From an uncultured Bacteroidales bacterium (GTDB taxonomy: Bacteria; Bacteroidota; Bacteroidia; Bacteroidales; UBA932): a stretch of 12,930 bases of DNA. A model generated the notes under the pieces. It did no database searches. It worked only from the letters and a program-made list of their open reading frames with translations, and was not told where the DNA came from. The DNA is taken from contig CAMJJO010000035.1 in assembly GCA_946406095.1 (NCBI GenBank), positions 1 through 12,930 on the forward strand, in the 5' to 3' direction. The translations under genes and the position numbers were made by a program. Of this stretch, positions 1-7,103 are shown in pieces. Numbering within the stretch: position 1 is the first letter of the stretch; each line of letters begins with the position of its first letter.

Positions 1-1197
1 CGGCAGCGCACCCTCACAGAGGGATCTGCCAGCAGCCAGGCTTTTCGCACCTTCAGCCTGTACGGCACGCTGATTTCCTTCGACCACTTGTGAATATGCA
101 GATAGAGGGTGTTCCCCTTTCTGGTGGCGTACCCGAAAGGCAAAAACGGGAATGGAGAGGCCTCGGTGCCGTAAATCGCCTCGCCGTTCACCTTCATCCA
201 GGCCCCAATTGCCATCAAATTATCCCTGCATATCTGAGGGATGCTGCCGTATTTGTCCGGGCCTATGTTCAAGAGAAGATTTCCCCCCTTTGCTCACGAT
301 TTCCGAGAGCTTGCGGATGAGTTCTCCGGAGCTTTTCCAGTTGTCGTCGTAGGCGCAGTATGCCCAGTGGCGGTTCATGGTCATGCAGGTCTCCCAGATC
401 CTTCCGGGGTATCCGGTCGCGGGGATGAACTGCTCCGGGGTCACCACGTCCCCCTTCATCCCGCCGCCCATGCGGTTGTTCAGGATTATATTGGGATATG
501 CGCGGACCTTGTCGTAGAAGAGCCTGGCCTCGTCCGGAGTTATGTCCCCGCCCTGGTCGAACCAAACTATATCCACGTTGGGGATGCGTGTCAGGAGTTC
601 GTCCACCTGCGGGAGCGCAATATTCTTGAGGTAGGCCTCCCTGCTCCCTTTGTGGGCCGGATCCCAGGCGCAGCCGTTCGCGCCGGGATGATACCAGTCC
701 AACATGTGGGAGTAGTAGAAACCGAAATGCAGCCCCTGTGCCTTGCATTCCGAGGCGATGGCTGCAATGATATCTTTCCCGTATGGAGATGCGTCCACTA
801 TGTTGTAGCCGCTTGCATCGGAGTCGTACATGGCAAAACCGTCGTGATGCTTGGCAGTGACTACCATATATTTCTGCCCCGCTTCCGCTGCGAGCGAAAC
901 CCAGTCGGCGGCATCGAAGCGTACAGGATTGAAACGTTTTGCCAGGGCAGAATACTCCTTGATAGGAATCTGCTTGCTGTGCATCATCCATTCTCCGCCG
1001 TCGGTCTTGTCGCCGTAGATGCCGGCGAGTTCGGTGTAGATGCCCCAGTGGATGAACATGCCGAACTTGGCATCCCGGAACCATTCCATCCGTTCCGGAA
1101 CCTCAGAGGCATCTCCGGCCGGTTCAGGAGCGGGGGCATTCTTGCAGCAGATGGCCGCAGCGGCAATCAGGCAGAGGGCTATTTTCCGAGGAAACAT
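1..1197 (-). pseudogene. GH29 alpha-L-fucosidase lipoprotein, frameshifted and cut by the window edge
   Basis: Glycoside hydrolase family 29 enzyme, expected to remove alpha-L-fucose from host or plant glycans. The N-terminus is a lipoprotein signal peptide (basic MFPRK, Ala-rich core, lipobox Cys at 17 or 18), so it should sit in the periplasm or on an outer membrane face. Family motifs are clear: FGMFIHWGIYT at 45-55, KHHDGF at 116-121, and VDIVWFD ending at Asp214, the likely catalytic nucleophile. The start overlaps the hisS end by 19 bp, suggesting coupled translation. The frame breaks near residue 304 at six G (plus-strand C283-288): the uninterrupted frame stops at 220, giving 325 aa with a nonsense tail. 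Removing one G restores a GH29-like continuation (GGNLLLNIGP, then a C-terminal beta domain) that stays open to base 1. The family is certain; whether the lesion is real, a sequencing error or a site of slippage is unknown. Confidence 0.85.
283..288 (-). repeat. G6 homopolymer at the fucosidase frameshift
   Basis: On the coding (minus) strand the tract reads AAAGGGGGGAAA. With six G the frame becomes SKGGKSSLEH and soon stops; with five G it becomes SKGGNLLLNIGP, which matches GH29 proteins. The extra base therefore lies in this tract. Restoring the frame needs a +1 shift or loss of one G. Confidence 0.8.
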
Positions 1198-2522
1198 ACG
1201 ATGCCGTCCAGGTCGTCTTTCGCGAACACCCGCTGCTCGCCGGAGGCCAGATTCTTTATCTGCACCGTCCCGGCCGCGGCTTCGTCAGCCCCGCAGATGC
1301 TCAGGAACGGGATTGACTTCCTGTCGCAATGGTCGAACTGCTTCTTGAGTTTGGCGGAATCCGGATAGATCTCCACGGAAATGCCCCTGGAGCGCAGTGC
1401 AGCGGCGACAGGCAGAACATACCTGACTTCCTCCGCTCCCATATTCGCGAACAGCAGCACAGTGGCCGAACGGAGGTCGGCAGGGAACTTGTCCAGCCCC
1501 TTCAGCACGTCGTAGATGCGGTCGGCGCCGAAGGAGATGCCCACTCCGGACATGTCCGGCAGCCCGAAGATGCCGGTGAGATTGTCGTAGCGGCCGCCAC
1601 CGCAGATGCTTCCGATCTGCCAGTCGAGAGCCTTGACCTCGAAGATGGCTCCGGTATAGTAATTGAGCCCGCGGGCAAGCGAAAGGTCCATTTCCACCGG
1701 CACGGCCACGCCGGCGGCGGATATCAGCCCGAAGAGTTCCTCGAGCTCGTCGAGGCCGCGCAGGCCGGTCTCGGATGCTATGCCGGATGCCGATGCACCG
1801 CCGAATAGCCCGCGCATGGCGGCAAGCTTCTCCGCCACGGAACCGGACAGCCCGAGAATCTGCTCCACGACGGCTATCGCGCTGTCGGTCAGGCCCTTTT
1901 CGCGCATTTCGTCCTTCACCGCATTCAGGCCGATCTTGTCCAGCTTATCTATGGCGACAGTGATGTCCACCACCTTGTCGGGTGCGCCGCAGATCTCCGC
2001 GAGGCCTGTGAGGACCTTCCTGTTGTTGATCTTCAGCGCCACGCGAATGCCCAGCAACGCGAACACGCGGTCCACTATCTGCACCAGCTCCAGCTCGTTC
2101 AACTGGGATTTCGACCCGATCACGTCCACATCGCACTGGTAGAACTCGCGGTAGCGGCCCTTCTGGGGACGGTCCGCACGCCATACCGGCTGGATCTGGA
2201 AACGCTTGAAGGGGAAGGAGATTTCGTTCTGATGCTGCACCACGAAGCGTGCGAAAGGCACCGTGAGGTCGTAGCGCAAGCCCTTCTCGGGGGCCTGGTC
2301 GGCCTTTTCGCCACTGTTCTGCACGCGGAACAGCAGTTTGTCGCCCTCGTCGCCGTATTTGCCGAGGAGGGTGGAGAGGGTCTCCATCGCCGGGGTCTCT
2401 ATCTGCGCGTATCCGAAGGTGCGGAAGACGCTCTTTATGGTGTCGAAAATGTAATTTCTCTCAGCCATTTCCTGCTGGGAGAAGTCTCTCATTCCTTTAG
2501 GTATCGAAGGTTTGTTTGCCAT
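1179..2522 (-). CDS. hisS: histidine--tRNA ligase (HisRS)
   Basis: Class II aminoacyl-tRNA synthetase that charges tRNA-His with histidine in the cytoplasm; 447 aa, usual for bacterial HisRS (about 420-460). It opens with IPKGMRDF (residues 7-14). Motif 2 lies around FKRFQIQPVWRADRPQKGRY (105-124), followed by REFYQCDVDVIG. The histidine-binding signatures are LARGLNYYTGAIFE (282-295) and GGGRYDNLTGIFG (308-320), and motif 3 is GVGISFGADRI (326-336). The last 100 or so residues form the anticodon-binding domain. An in-frame start at 2573 would add 17 residues unlike the family, and would lie upstream of the promoter box at 2529-2536, so the ATG at 2522 is preferred. It follows tilS and precedes the fucosidase, whose start it overlaps. 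The promoter suggests expression partly independent of proS. Confidence 0.97.
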   Translation of the reverse strand: MANKPSIPKGMRDFSQQEMAERNYIFDTIKSVFRTFGYAQIETPAMETLSTLLGKYGDEGDKLLFRVQNSGEKADQAPEKGLRYDLTVPFARFVVQHQNEISFPFKRFQIQPVWRADRPQKGRYREFYQCDVDVIGSKSQLNELELVQIVDRVFALLGIRVALKINNRKVLTGLAEICGAPDKVVDITVAIDKLDKIGLNAVKDEMREKGLTDSAIAVVEQILGLSGSVAEKLAAMRGLFGGASASGIASETGLRGLDELEELFGLISAAGVAVPVEMDLSLARGLNYYTGAIFEVKALDWQIGSICGGGRYDNLTGIFGLPDMSGVGISFGADRIYDVLKGLDKFPADLRSATVLLFANMGAEEVRYVLPVAAALRSRGISVEIYPDSAKLKKQFDHCDRKSIPFLSICGADEAAAGTVQIKNLASGEQRVFAKDDLDGIVCFLGK

Positions 2523-2528
2523 AGAATG

Positions 2529-2560
2529 CAAAGTTAGCAAGATTTGTCGATTAGTTCCAA
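2529..2560 (-). promoter_or_regulatory. Bacteroidetes-type promoter for hisS
   Basis: Read on the minus strand, a TTG at 2560-2558 (-33 element) is followed after 21 bases by TAACTTTG at 2536-2529, a full match to the Bacteroidetes -7 consensus TAnnTTTG. The box includes the TAA stop codon of tilS. Only six bases separate it from the hisS ATG, so the transcript should begin at or very near the start codon. Transcription was not shown; this is a motif match in the right place. Confidence 0.65.
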
Positions 2561-3430
2561 TTCCAGCCTCCACCCGGGGCGGCCGGAAACGCTTCCGCGC
2601 TTGCCGATGAACACCCTGCCTCCAACCTGCCTGCCAGAAGAAATCGTCTCCCAGAGGTTGTCCAGGGCTGTTTCGGTGAGGGCCGCTGGCTCCACCAGAC
2701 GGAAGAGCACATAGCGCGGATGCTTCAGCGTCAGAAGCTTTTTGATATTGATGAAGCGCCCGTCCGACACCGAATCCCTCACGGAAAGGAAGTATTCATC
2801 GGCGATGTCATCGGTCTGGCGGATATGCTCCATATCGGTGGCGAGGGTCCGCAGCAAAGAAGGGTTCAGTTCCTTCAGCACCGGCAGCACCTCGGCGCGC
2901 AGGCGGTTGCGTTTGTGCACGGGAGATGCATTGCTGCTGTCCTCGCGCCAGGGCAGTCCGCGCTCTTCCATCCACGCCCGGATATCTTCCCGGGAGATGC
3001 CCAGCAGGGGGCGGAGGATGATGCCGTGGCTTTCCATTCCCCGGAGCCCCCGGGTGCCGGCGCCGCGGAGCATGTTCAGGAAGAAGGTCTCGGCGTTGTC
3101 GTCGGCGTTGTGCGCCACCGCCACCTTGTCGAAGCCTTCCTCGCGGCAGAGCTCCCCGAACCAGGCATAGCGCAGGTCGCGGGCGGCCATCTCTATGCTG
3201 AGGTGCCCTTCGGCGGCATAAGCGGCTGTGTCGAAGCGCTTAACGAACAGATGCATCCCCTTTCGGGAGCACCATTCGCGAACGAACTCCTCATCGCCGT
3301 CAGACTCGGCCCCGCGAAGGCAGAAGTTGCAGTGGGCAACAGCGAAAGAGGCCCCCGGAAACAGTTCGGGAGCCCTTTCGGCCATATACATCGAATCGAT
3401 GCCGCCGCTGACTGCAAGCAGCACCTTCAT
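2534..3430 (-). CDS. tilS: tRNA(Ile)-lysidine synthetase, short form
   Basis: ATP-dependent enzyme that converts C34 of the CAU-anticodon tRNA-Ile to lysidine, so the tRNA reads AUA and is charged with Ile rather than Met. The PP-loop SGGIDS is at residues 8-13. Family blocks follow: HCNFCLRGAESDGDEEFVR (33-51), AHNADDNAETFFLNMLRGAG (106-125), GLRGM and RPLLGISREDI (140-150), and NRLRAEVLPVL (175-185). At 298 aa it is much shorter than the roughly 430-470 aa forms of E. coli or Bacillus and lacks the usual C-terminal substrate-binding domain, resembling the short Aquifex type. No frameshift is visible: the stop merges into the hisS promoter. The ATG overlaps the stop of the upstream DUF3078 gene by one base (TAATG), so translation is probably coupled. 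Confidence 0.93.
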   Translation of the reverse strand: MKVLLAVSGGIDSMYMAERAPELFPGASFAVAHCNFCLRGAESDGDEEFVREWCSRKGMHLFVKRFDTAAYAAEGHLSIEMAARDLRYAWFGELCREEGFDKVAVAHNADDNAETFFLNMLRGAGTRGLRGMESHGIILRPLLGISREDIRAWMEERGLPWREDSSNASPVHKRNRLRAEVLPVLKELNPSLLRTLATDMEHIRQTDDIADEYFLSVRDSVSDGRFINIKKLLTLKHPRYVLFRLVEPAALTETALDNLWETISSGRQVGGRVFIGKRGSVSGRPGWRLELELIDKSC

Positions 3431-4443
3431 TATTTCTTGGAGCTGATGGTGTAGGAGAATCCGATCTCGAAGAATTCCTTGAACTGGATGGTGCGGAATC
3501 CGGTAGGATGGTCCTCGTTGGTAATCAGCACGGTGTCGTCGTAGATGAGGTTGGTGGAGAAGGTGAGGGTGAAGAACTTCGCCAGCTTCCAGAACACTTT
3601 GTTATCCCAGTTCACGCGGAGGTTCTGCGGATTGTGCAGGTAGTTGGAGAAGAGCACCAGCTGAGTGGTGTACTTGAGGTTGTCGTTCACCGTGAAGTTG
3701 ATATCCGTCTTCACCTGGGCACCAAGTTCGAAACGGGAGCTCTTATAGCTTACGCCGTCGTCGAGGAGCTCCATTCCGTAGGTCTTGCGGAGAGCCTCCT
3801 CCTGCACGATTACAAATCCACCCGTGAGAGGGGAGACGTTCACCGAGATCCAGGGCTTCGGGGTCCACAGGAGACCGATACCGAGGGTGGAATAGGCAGG
3901 GGAGAGAAGGCCGGATTTCAACTCGCGGGCAGCGAGCCAGTCGGCCTTGGTGGGTTCTCCGGTGGCCACGTTGGGAGTGCCGTACTTGTAGTTGTTGTCG
4001 ATCTGGGTCTTGAAGTCGAAGTTGGCGGAATAGCTCAGGTGACGGATGGGAGTCTCATAGCCCCACTTGGACTCGAAATAGATGCGGTCCTTCACTTTCT
4101 GGAGGATGGGCTTGTCGTCGGAGTAGAGGAAGCCGTAGTCCACCTGCAGGCGATTGTTCCATATCATCTTCTCCTTGGCATAGTTGGCGTTGGCATCCAG
4201 GTAGCCGGTCATGGTGTAGTTGTCGTTACCACCGGCAGCCCAGTCCCTGAGCTTGGTCTGTGCAAAGTTGAGGTTGGTCATCAGGGATTTGGTCCAGTAT
4301 ACGGGCTTTGGCTGGGGAGCCTCTTCCTGAGGAGCCTCCGCAATGGCTGCGGCGGCTTCTGCGGCTGCCTTCTGGGCATCGTCCTGTGCATATGCGCCGA
4401 GGCTCACGAGAGCTGCTGCGGCAAAAATCAATATCTTTTTCAT
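3430..4443 (-). CDS. DUF3078-like outer-membrane protein
   Basis: Protein of unknown function, 337 aa. It has a Sec signal peptide (MKKILIFAAAALVSLGAYAQ, residues 1-20), an Ala/Glu/Pro-rich linker (21-48), then a domain of alternating polar and aromatic stretches like amphipathic beta-strands, ending in FEIGFSYTISSKK. The block W50...LNFAQTKLRDWAAGGNDN (57-75) resembles DUF3078 proteins, found in Bacteroidetes and thought to be outer-membrane barrels. That family name rests on motif memory, not a search. The gene starts 10 bp after proS and overlaps tilS by one base, so it is co-transcribed with translation genes; this suggests steady housekeeping expression but says nothing about its job. 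Confidence 0.75.
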   Translation of the reverse strand: MKKILIFAAAALVSLGAYAQDDAQKAAAEAAAAIAEAPQEEAPQPKPVYWTKSLMTNLNFAQTKLRDWAAGGNDNYTMTGYLDANANYAKEKMIWNNRLQVDYGFLYSDDKPILQKVKDRIYFESKWGYETPIRHLSYSANFDFKTQIDNNYKYGTPNVATGEPTKADWLAARELKSGLLSPAYSTLGIGLLWTPKPWISVNVSPLTGGFVIVQEEALRKTYGMELLDDGVSYKSSRFELGAQVKTDINFTVNDNLKYTTQLVLFSNYLHNPQNLRVNWDNKVFWKLAKFFTLTFSTNLIYDDTVLITNEDHPTGFRTIQFKEFFEIGFSYTISSKK

Positions 4444-4453
4444 AAACTTCTGA

Positions 4454-5932
4454 TTAATAAGCTATTGCAAATACTACGCGGCCCTTGGAAGGCTTGCCGG
4501 AGAAGATGTCTTTGCCCTCCTCTTCGCAAACGCAGCTGTCCACGGGGATGCAGCGTATGGTGGCCTTGGTGGCGTCCTTGATTGCCTGCTCGGTCTCGGC
4601 AGTGCCATCCCAGTGGCAGAGCAGGAATCCGCCCTTCTGGATCTCGGTCTGGAACTCTTCCCAACTATCGCACTTGCGGATGTTGGCATCCCGGAACGCG
4701 AGGGCCTTGTCGTAGATGTTCTGCTGAATCTTGGCGAGCAGATCCTCGATGTAGGCGTCGACGCCTTCGAGGCTGACGGTTGCCTTTTCCAGAGTGTCCC
4801 TGCGGGCAACTTCCACGGTGCCGGCGGCCAGGTCGCGGGCTCCGAGGGCCACGCGCACGGGCACTCCCTTGGCCTCCCATTCGGCAAACTTGAATCCGGG
4901 GCGGAGGGTGTCGCGGTCATCCACTTTTACGCTCACTCCCTTGGCCTCGAGGGCCTTCTTGATGGATTCGAACTTGGAAATGACTGCATCGTGCTCTTCG
5001 TCGGTCTTGAAGATGGGGACCATCACCACCTGGATGGGGGCGAGGACCGGAGGAAGAACGAGGCCGTTGTCGTCGCTGTGGGCCATTATGAGGGCGCCCA
5101 TCAGGCGGGTGCTCACGCCCCAGGAGGTTGCCCATACATACTCGAGGCCGCCTTCCTTATTGGCGAACTGCACGTCGAAGCTCTTGGCGAAATTCTGCCC
5201 GAGGAAGTGGGATGTGCCGGCCTGCAGGGCCTTTCCATCCTGCATCATGGCCTCGATGGTGAGGGTGTCGAGGGCGCCTGCAAAGCGCTCGTTCGGGCTC
5301 TTGTGGCCGACTATCACCGGCAGTGCCATGGTTTCGCGGGCGAACTTGGCATACACCTGCACCATCTGCTTCGCCTTTGCCTGGGCCTCTTCGGCCGTGG
5401 CGTGTGCGGTATGGCCTTCCTGCCAGAGGAATTCGGCGGTGCGGAGGAAGGGACGCGTGCGCATCTCCCAGCGGACCACGTTGCACCACTGGTTGCAGAG
5501 GATGGGCAGATCCCTCCAGCTCTTGATCCAGTTTTTATATACGCTCCAGATAATGGTTTCGGAAGTGGGACGCACGATGAGTTCCTCTTCGAGCCTGGCG
5601 TCCGGGTCCACCACCACGCCCTTTCCGTCCGGATCGTTCATCAGGCGATGATGGGTCACCACCGCGCATTCCTTTGCGAATCCGGCCACGTGCTCGGCCT
5701 CGCGGCTGAAGAAGGATTTGGGGATGAAAAGGGGGAAGTAGGCGTTCTGGACGCCGGTTTCCTTGAATGCCTTGTCGAGGATGGACTGCATCTTCTCCCA
5801 TATTGCATAGCCATACGGCTTGATGACCATGCAGCCGCGCACGGCCGACTGCTCGGCCAGGTCTGCCTTGACTACGATGTCGTTGTACCACTGGGAATAA
5901 TTTTCCGCTCTGGGTGTAATCTCTTTTGCCAT
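4454..5932 (-). CDS. proS: proline--tRNA ligase, archaeal/eukaryotic type
   Basis: Class II synthetase that charges tRNA-Pro in the cytoplasm. At 492 aa, without the inserted editing domain of the long bacterial (E. coli) type, it belongs to the archaeal/eukaryotic-like ProRS group. Visible blocks: RPTSE (121-125, ATP and proline pocket), motif 2 from WCNVVRWEMRTRPFLRTAEF (149-168), HTAHATAEEA (174-183), SHFLGQNFAKSFDVQF (241-256), and motif 3 GVSTRLMGALIMAHSD (272-287). An anticodon-binding domain follows from about residue 300. The protein ends in Tyr (FAIAY), as is typical of this ProRS group. First gene of the minus-strand run; the DUF3078 gene begins 10 bp later. The start MAKEITPR fits family N-termini. 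Confidence 0.96.
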   Translation of the reverse strand: MAKEITPRAENYSQWYNDIVVKADLAEQSAVRGCMVIKPYGYAIWEKMQSILDKAFKETGVQNAYFPLFIPKSFFSREAEHVAGFAKECAVVTHHRLMNDPDGKGVVVDPDARLEEELIVRPTSETIIWSVYKNWIKSWRDLPILCNQWCNVVRWEMRTRPFLRTAEFLWQEGHTAHATAEEAQAKAKQMVQVYAKFARETMALPVIVGHKSPNERFAGALDTLTIEAMMQDGKALQAGTSHFLGQNFAKSFDVQFANKEGGLEYVWATSWGVSTRLMGALIMAHSDDNGLVLPPVLAPIQVVMVPIFKTDEEHDAVISKFESIKKALEAKGVSVKVDDRDTLRPGFKFAEWEAKGVPVRVALGARDLAAGTVEVARRDTLEKATVSLEGVDAYIEDLLAKIQQNIYDKALAFRDANIRKCDSWEEFQTEIQKGGFLLCHWDGTAETEQAIKDATKATIRCIPVDSCVCEEEGKDIFSGKPSKGRVVFAIAY

Positions 5933-5964
5933 AAAAAACTTATGAAAATACTGCGTTTTTTTAC

Positions 5965-5972
5965 GATATTTG
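5965..5972 (+). promoter_or_regulatory. weak candidate -7 box for the lipoprotein gene
   Basis: GATATTTG matches five of the six fixed positions of TAnnTTTG and would give a leader of about 75 bases before the ATG at 6052. No TTG is seen at the -33 position. The 119-bp gap 5933-6051 must hold promoters for both directions, and this is the best plus-strand match in it. Confidence 0.2.
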
Positions 5973-6020
5973 CATCTAATATATAAACAGAAGTATTTTG
6001 AACCCCTGTATCAGACGGTG

Positions 6021-6028
6021 CAAATATA
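6021..6028 (-). promoter_or_regulatory. candidate -7 box for proS and the minus-strand operon
   Basis: On the minus strand this reads TATATTTG, a full match to TAnnTTTG followed by C as is common. It lies 88 bases upstream of the proS ATG in the AT-rich divergent region. No clear TTG sits at the -33 position, which lowers confidence. Confidence 0.4.
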
Positions 6029-6051
6029 CAAAAATTAAAAGAGATTGGATT

Positions 6052-7080
6052 ATGGCACGCAGAGCGATATTCACATTGGCACTCGCAATACTTGCAGTTT
6101 CCTGCGGGGTATCCGGCGAGTACGGTGCCGTGCAGAAATTCCAGGACGGCATATACTATAAGGGTTTCGACAAAGACATGCAGGTGGCCGAGCCGCTTTC
6201 CGAGGAGGATTTCCAGCGCCTCGCCGCAGAGCAGATCAAGAAAGAGCAGCAGGGCCGCAGGGACACTCTCGTGGTGATAGCGGAAGATCCCTACAGCTGG
6301 GGCTGGAGTTGGTACCGCCCGTACTTCGGCTGGTATGGTGGCTGGCACCGTGGCTGGTATGGCGGCTGGTATGGCGGTTGGAACTATGGCTGGGGCGGAT
6401 GGTATGACCCCTGGTACAACCCTTATTATTACGGCAGTTACTATTCCTGGTACTACGATCCCTGGTATTATGGCGGATGGTACGATCCCTGGTATGGCCC
6501 GCACTATTGGGGAGGCTATTACGGCCACTATGCCCACAGCTATTACAACGAGAATTTCTACCATTATCGCGGTGCTTCCCGCTCCGAGGTCAAGGGTGGC
6601 AACAATGTCAACTCCAGAGGTATGGGAAGCCTGAGCACCGGGCGTTCCGGCGCATCCTCCTTCTCCCGCAGCGGTGTGTCCGGAGTTTCCGGTTCAACCA
6701 CCGGGTCTGTCTATTCCAGAGGGTCAGGTGCCAAGAGCACCGTTTCCGGGCCCACCAGCGGTTCCACTTATTCCAGAAGTTCCGGCAGCTACTCCAGAAG
6801 TTCCGGTTCCGGGAGTTCCTCCAGATCAAGCAATTATTCCCGTAGCAGTTCCGGCCGCAGCAGCTATTCAACTTCCTCCGGCTCCGACAGTTACTCCCGC
6901 AGCAGCTCCTCCAGCAGCCGCAGTTCCTCCAGCAGCAGCTATTCCCGCAGCAGTTCCTCTTCCAGCAGTTCCAGCTATGGCGGAAGCCGTGGAAGCAGCG
7001 GCGGCGGATATAGCGGAGGCGGCAGCTCAAGTTCCAGCCACAGCGGTGGCGGCGGTGGCGGTGGCCGCAGCGGCAGATAG
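6052..7080 (+). CDS. low-complexity lipoprotein with Trp/Tyr/Gly segment and Ser/Arg-rich tail
   Basis: Unrecognised lipoprotein, 342 aa. The ATG at 6052 gives a clean signal peptide, MARRAIFTLALAILAVSC, with the lipid-bearing Cys at 18; an earlier TTG would only add charged residues in front. Residues 19-80 are an ordinary charged region, the only part likely to fold conventionally. Residues 81-173 are made almost wholly of Trp, Tyr, Gly, Pro and Asp (GWYGG and YDPWY repeats). Residues 188-342 are Ser-rich with regularly spaced Arg (YSRSS units), then Gly runs (SGGGGGGGRSGR). The tail has almost no Asp-Ser/Thr pairs, so it is a poor target for the Bacteroides O-glycosylation motif. It is followed after 23 bp by an outer-membrane protein gene, so an envelope or surface role is likely. 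It may bind glycans or peptidoglycan, or act as a flexible surface layer; none of this is shown. Confidence 0.85.
   Translation: MARRAIFTLALAILAVSCGVSGEYGAVQKFQDGIYYKGFDKDMQVAEPLSEEDFQRLAAEQIKKEQQGRRDTLVVIAEDPYSWGWSWYRPYFGWYGGWHRGWYGGWYGGWNYGWGGWYDPWYNPYYYGSYYSWYYDPWYYGGWYDPWYGPHYWGGYYGHYAHSYYNENFYHYRGASRSEVKGGNNVNSRGMGSLSTGRSGASSFSRSGVSGVSGSTTGSVYSRGSGAKSTVSGPTSGSTYSRSSGSYSRSSGSGSSSRSSNYSRSSSGRSSYSTSSGSDSYSRSSSSSSRSSSSSSYSRSSSSSSSSSYGGSRGSSGGGYSGGGSSSSSHSGGGGGGGRSGR
6292..6570 (+). repeat. Trp/Tyr/Gly-rich coding repeats
   Basis: Short degenerate repeats encode GWYGG and YDPWY units. One 15-base unit (tacgatccctggtat) occurs exactly at 6454-6468 and 6481-6495, a spacing of 27. Base changes between other copies keep the residues, suggesting selection on the protein. 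Confidence 0.7.
6769..6981 (+). repeat. Ser/Arg coding repeats (YSRSS units)
   Basis: Imperfect units encode YSRSS and runs of Ser using mixed tcc and agc/agt codons. The 14-base string tccagaagttccgg occurs at 6772-6785 and 6793-6806, a 21-base period. Such a tract could gain or lose units between strains. Confidence 0.65.
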
Positions 7081-7103
7081 TTTCATTTGAAAACAGAAAG
7101 GCA

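Noticed and set aside
241..1368. A 375-codon open frame opposite the fucosidase and the end of hisS
   Set aside because: It spans two genuine genes on the other strand, has no recognisable domain, and is explained by codon bias.
2523..2573. Upstream start for hisS, adding 17 residues
   Set aside because: The extra residues do not match HisRS N-termini, overlap tilS, and lie upstream of the hisS promoter box.
3508..4581. A 357-codon open frame opposite the DUF3078-like gene
   Set aside because: It is a Gly/Val-rich mirror of the real gene, without a plausible start context or motifs.
4613..5986. A 457-codon open frame opposite proS
   Set aside because: ProS has every family motif over the same span. 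The antisense frame is long because GC-rich codon use leaves few stops, and its Gly/Val/Leu-heavy product resembles no known family.
5872..6564. A hydrophobic Ile/Pro/Val-rich frame on the minus strand that looks like a membrane protein
   Set aside because: It is the reverse of the Trp/Tyr/Gly codon repeats and overlaps the proS start; hydrophobicity is an artefact of the repeat.
6769..6981. A CRISPR array or minisatellite
   Set aside because: Repeats are short, degenerate, in frame and codon-structured with no unique spacers; they are coding low-complexity sequence.
7082..7089. TTCATTTG as a promoter for the OmpP1/FadL-like gene
   Set aside because: One fixed position is wrong, no TTG lies at -33, and it sits in a 23-bp gap inside a probable operon; too weak to annotate.
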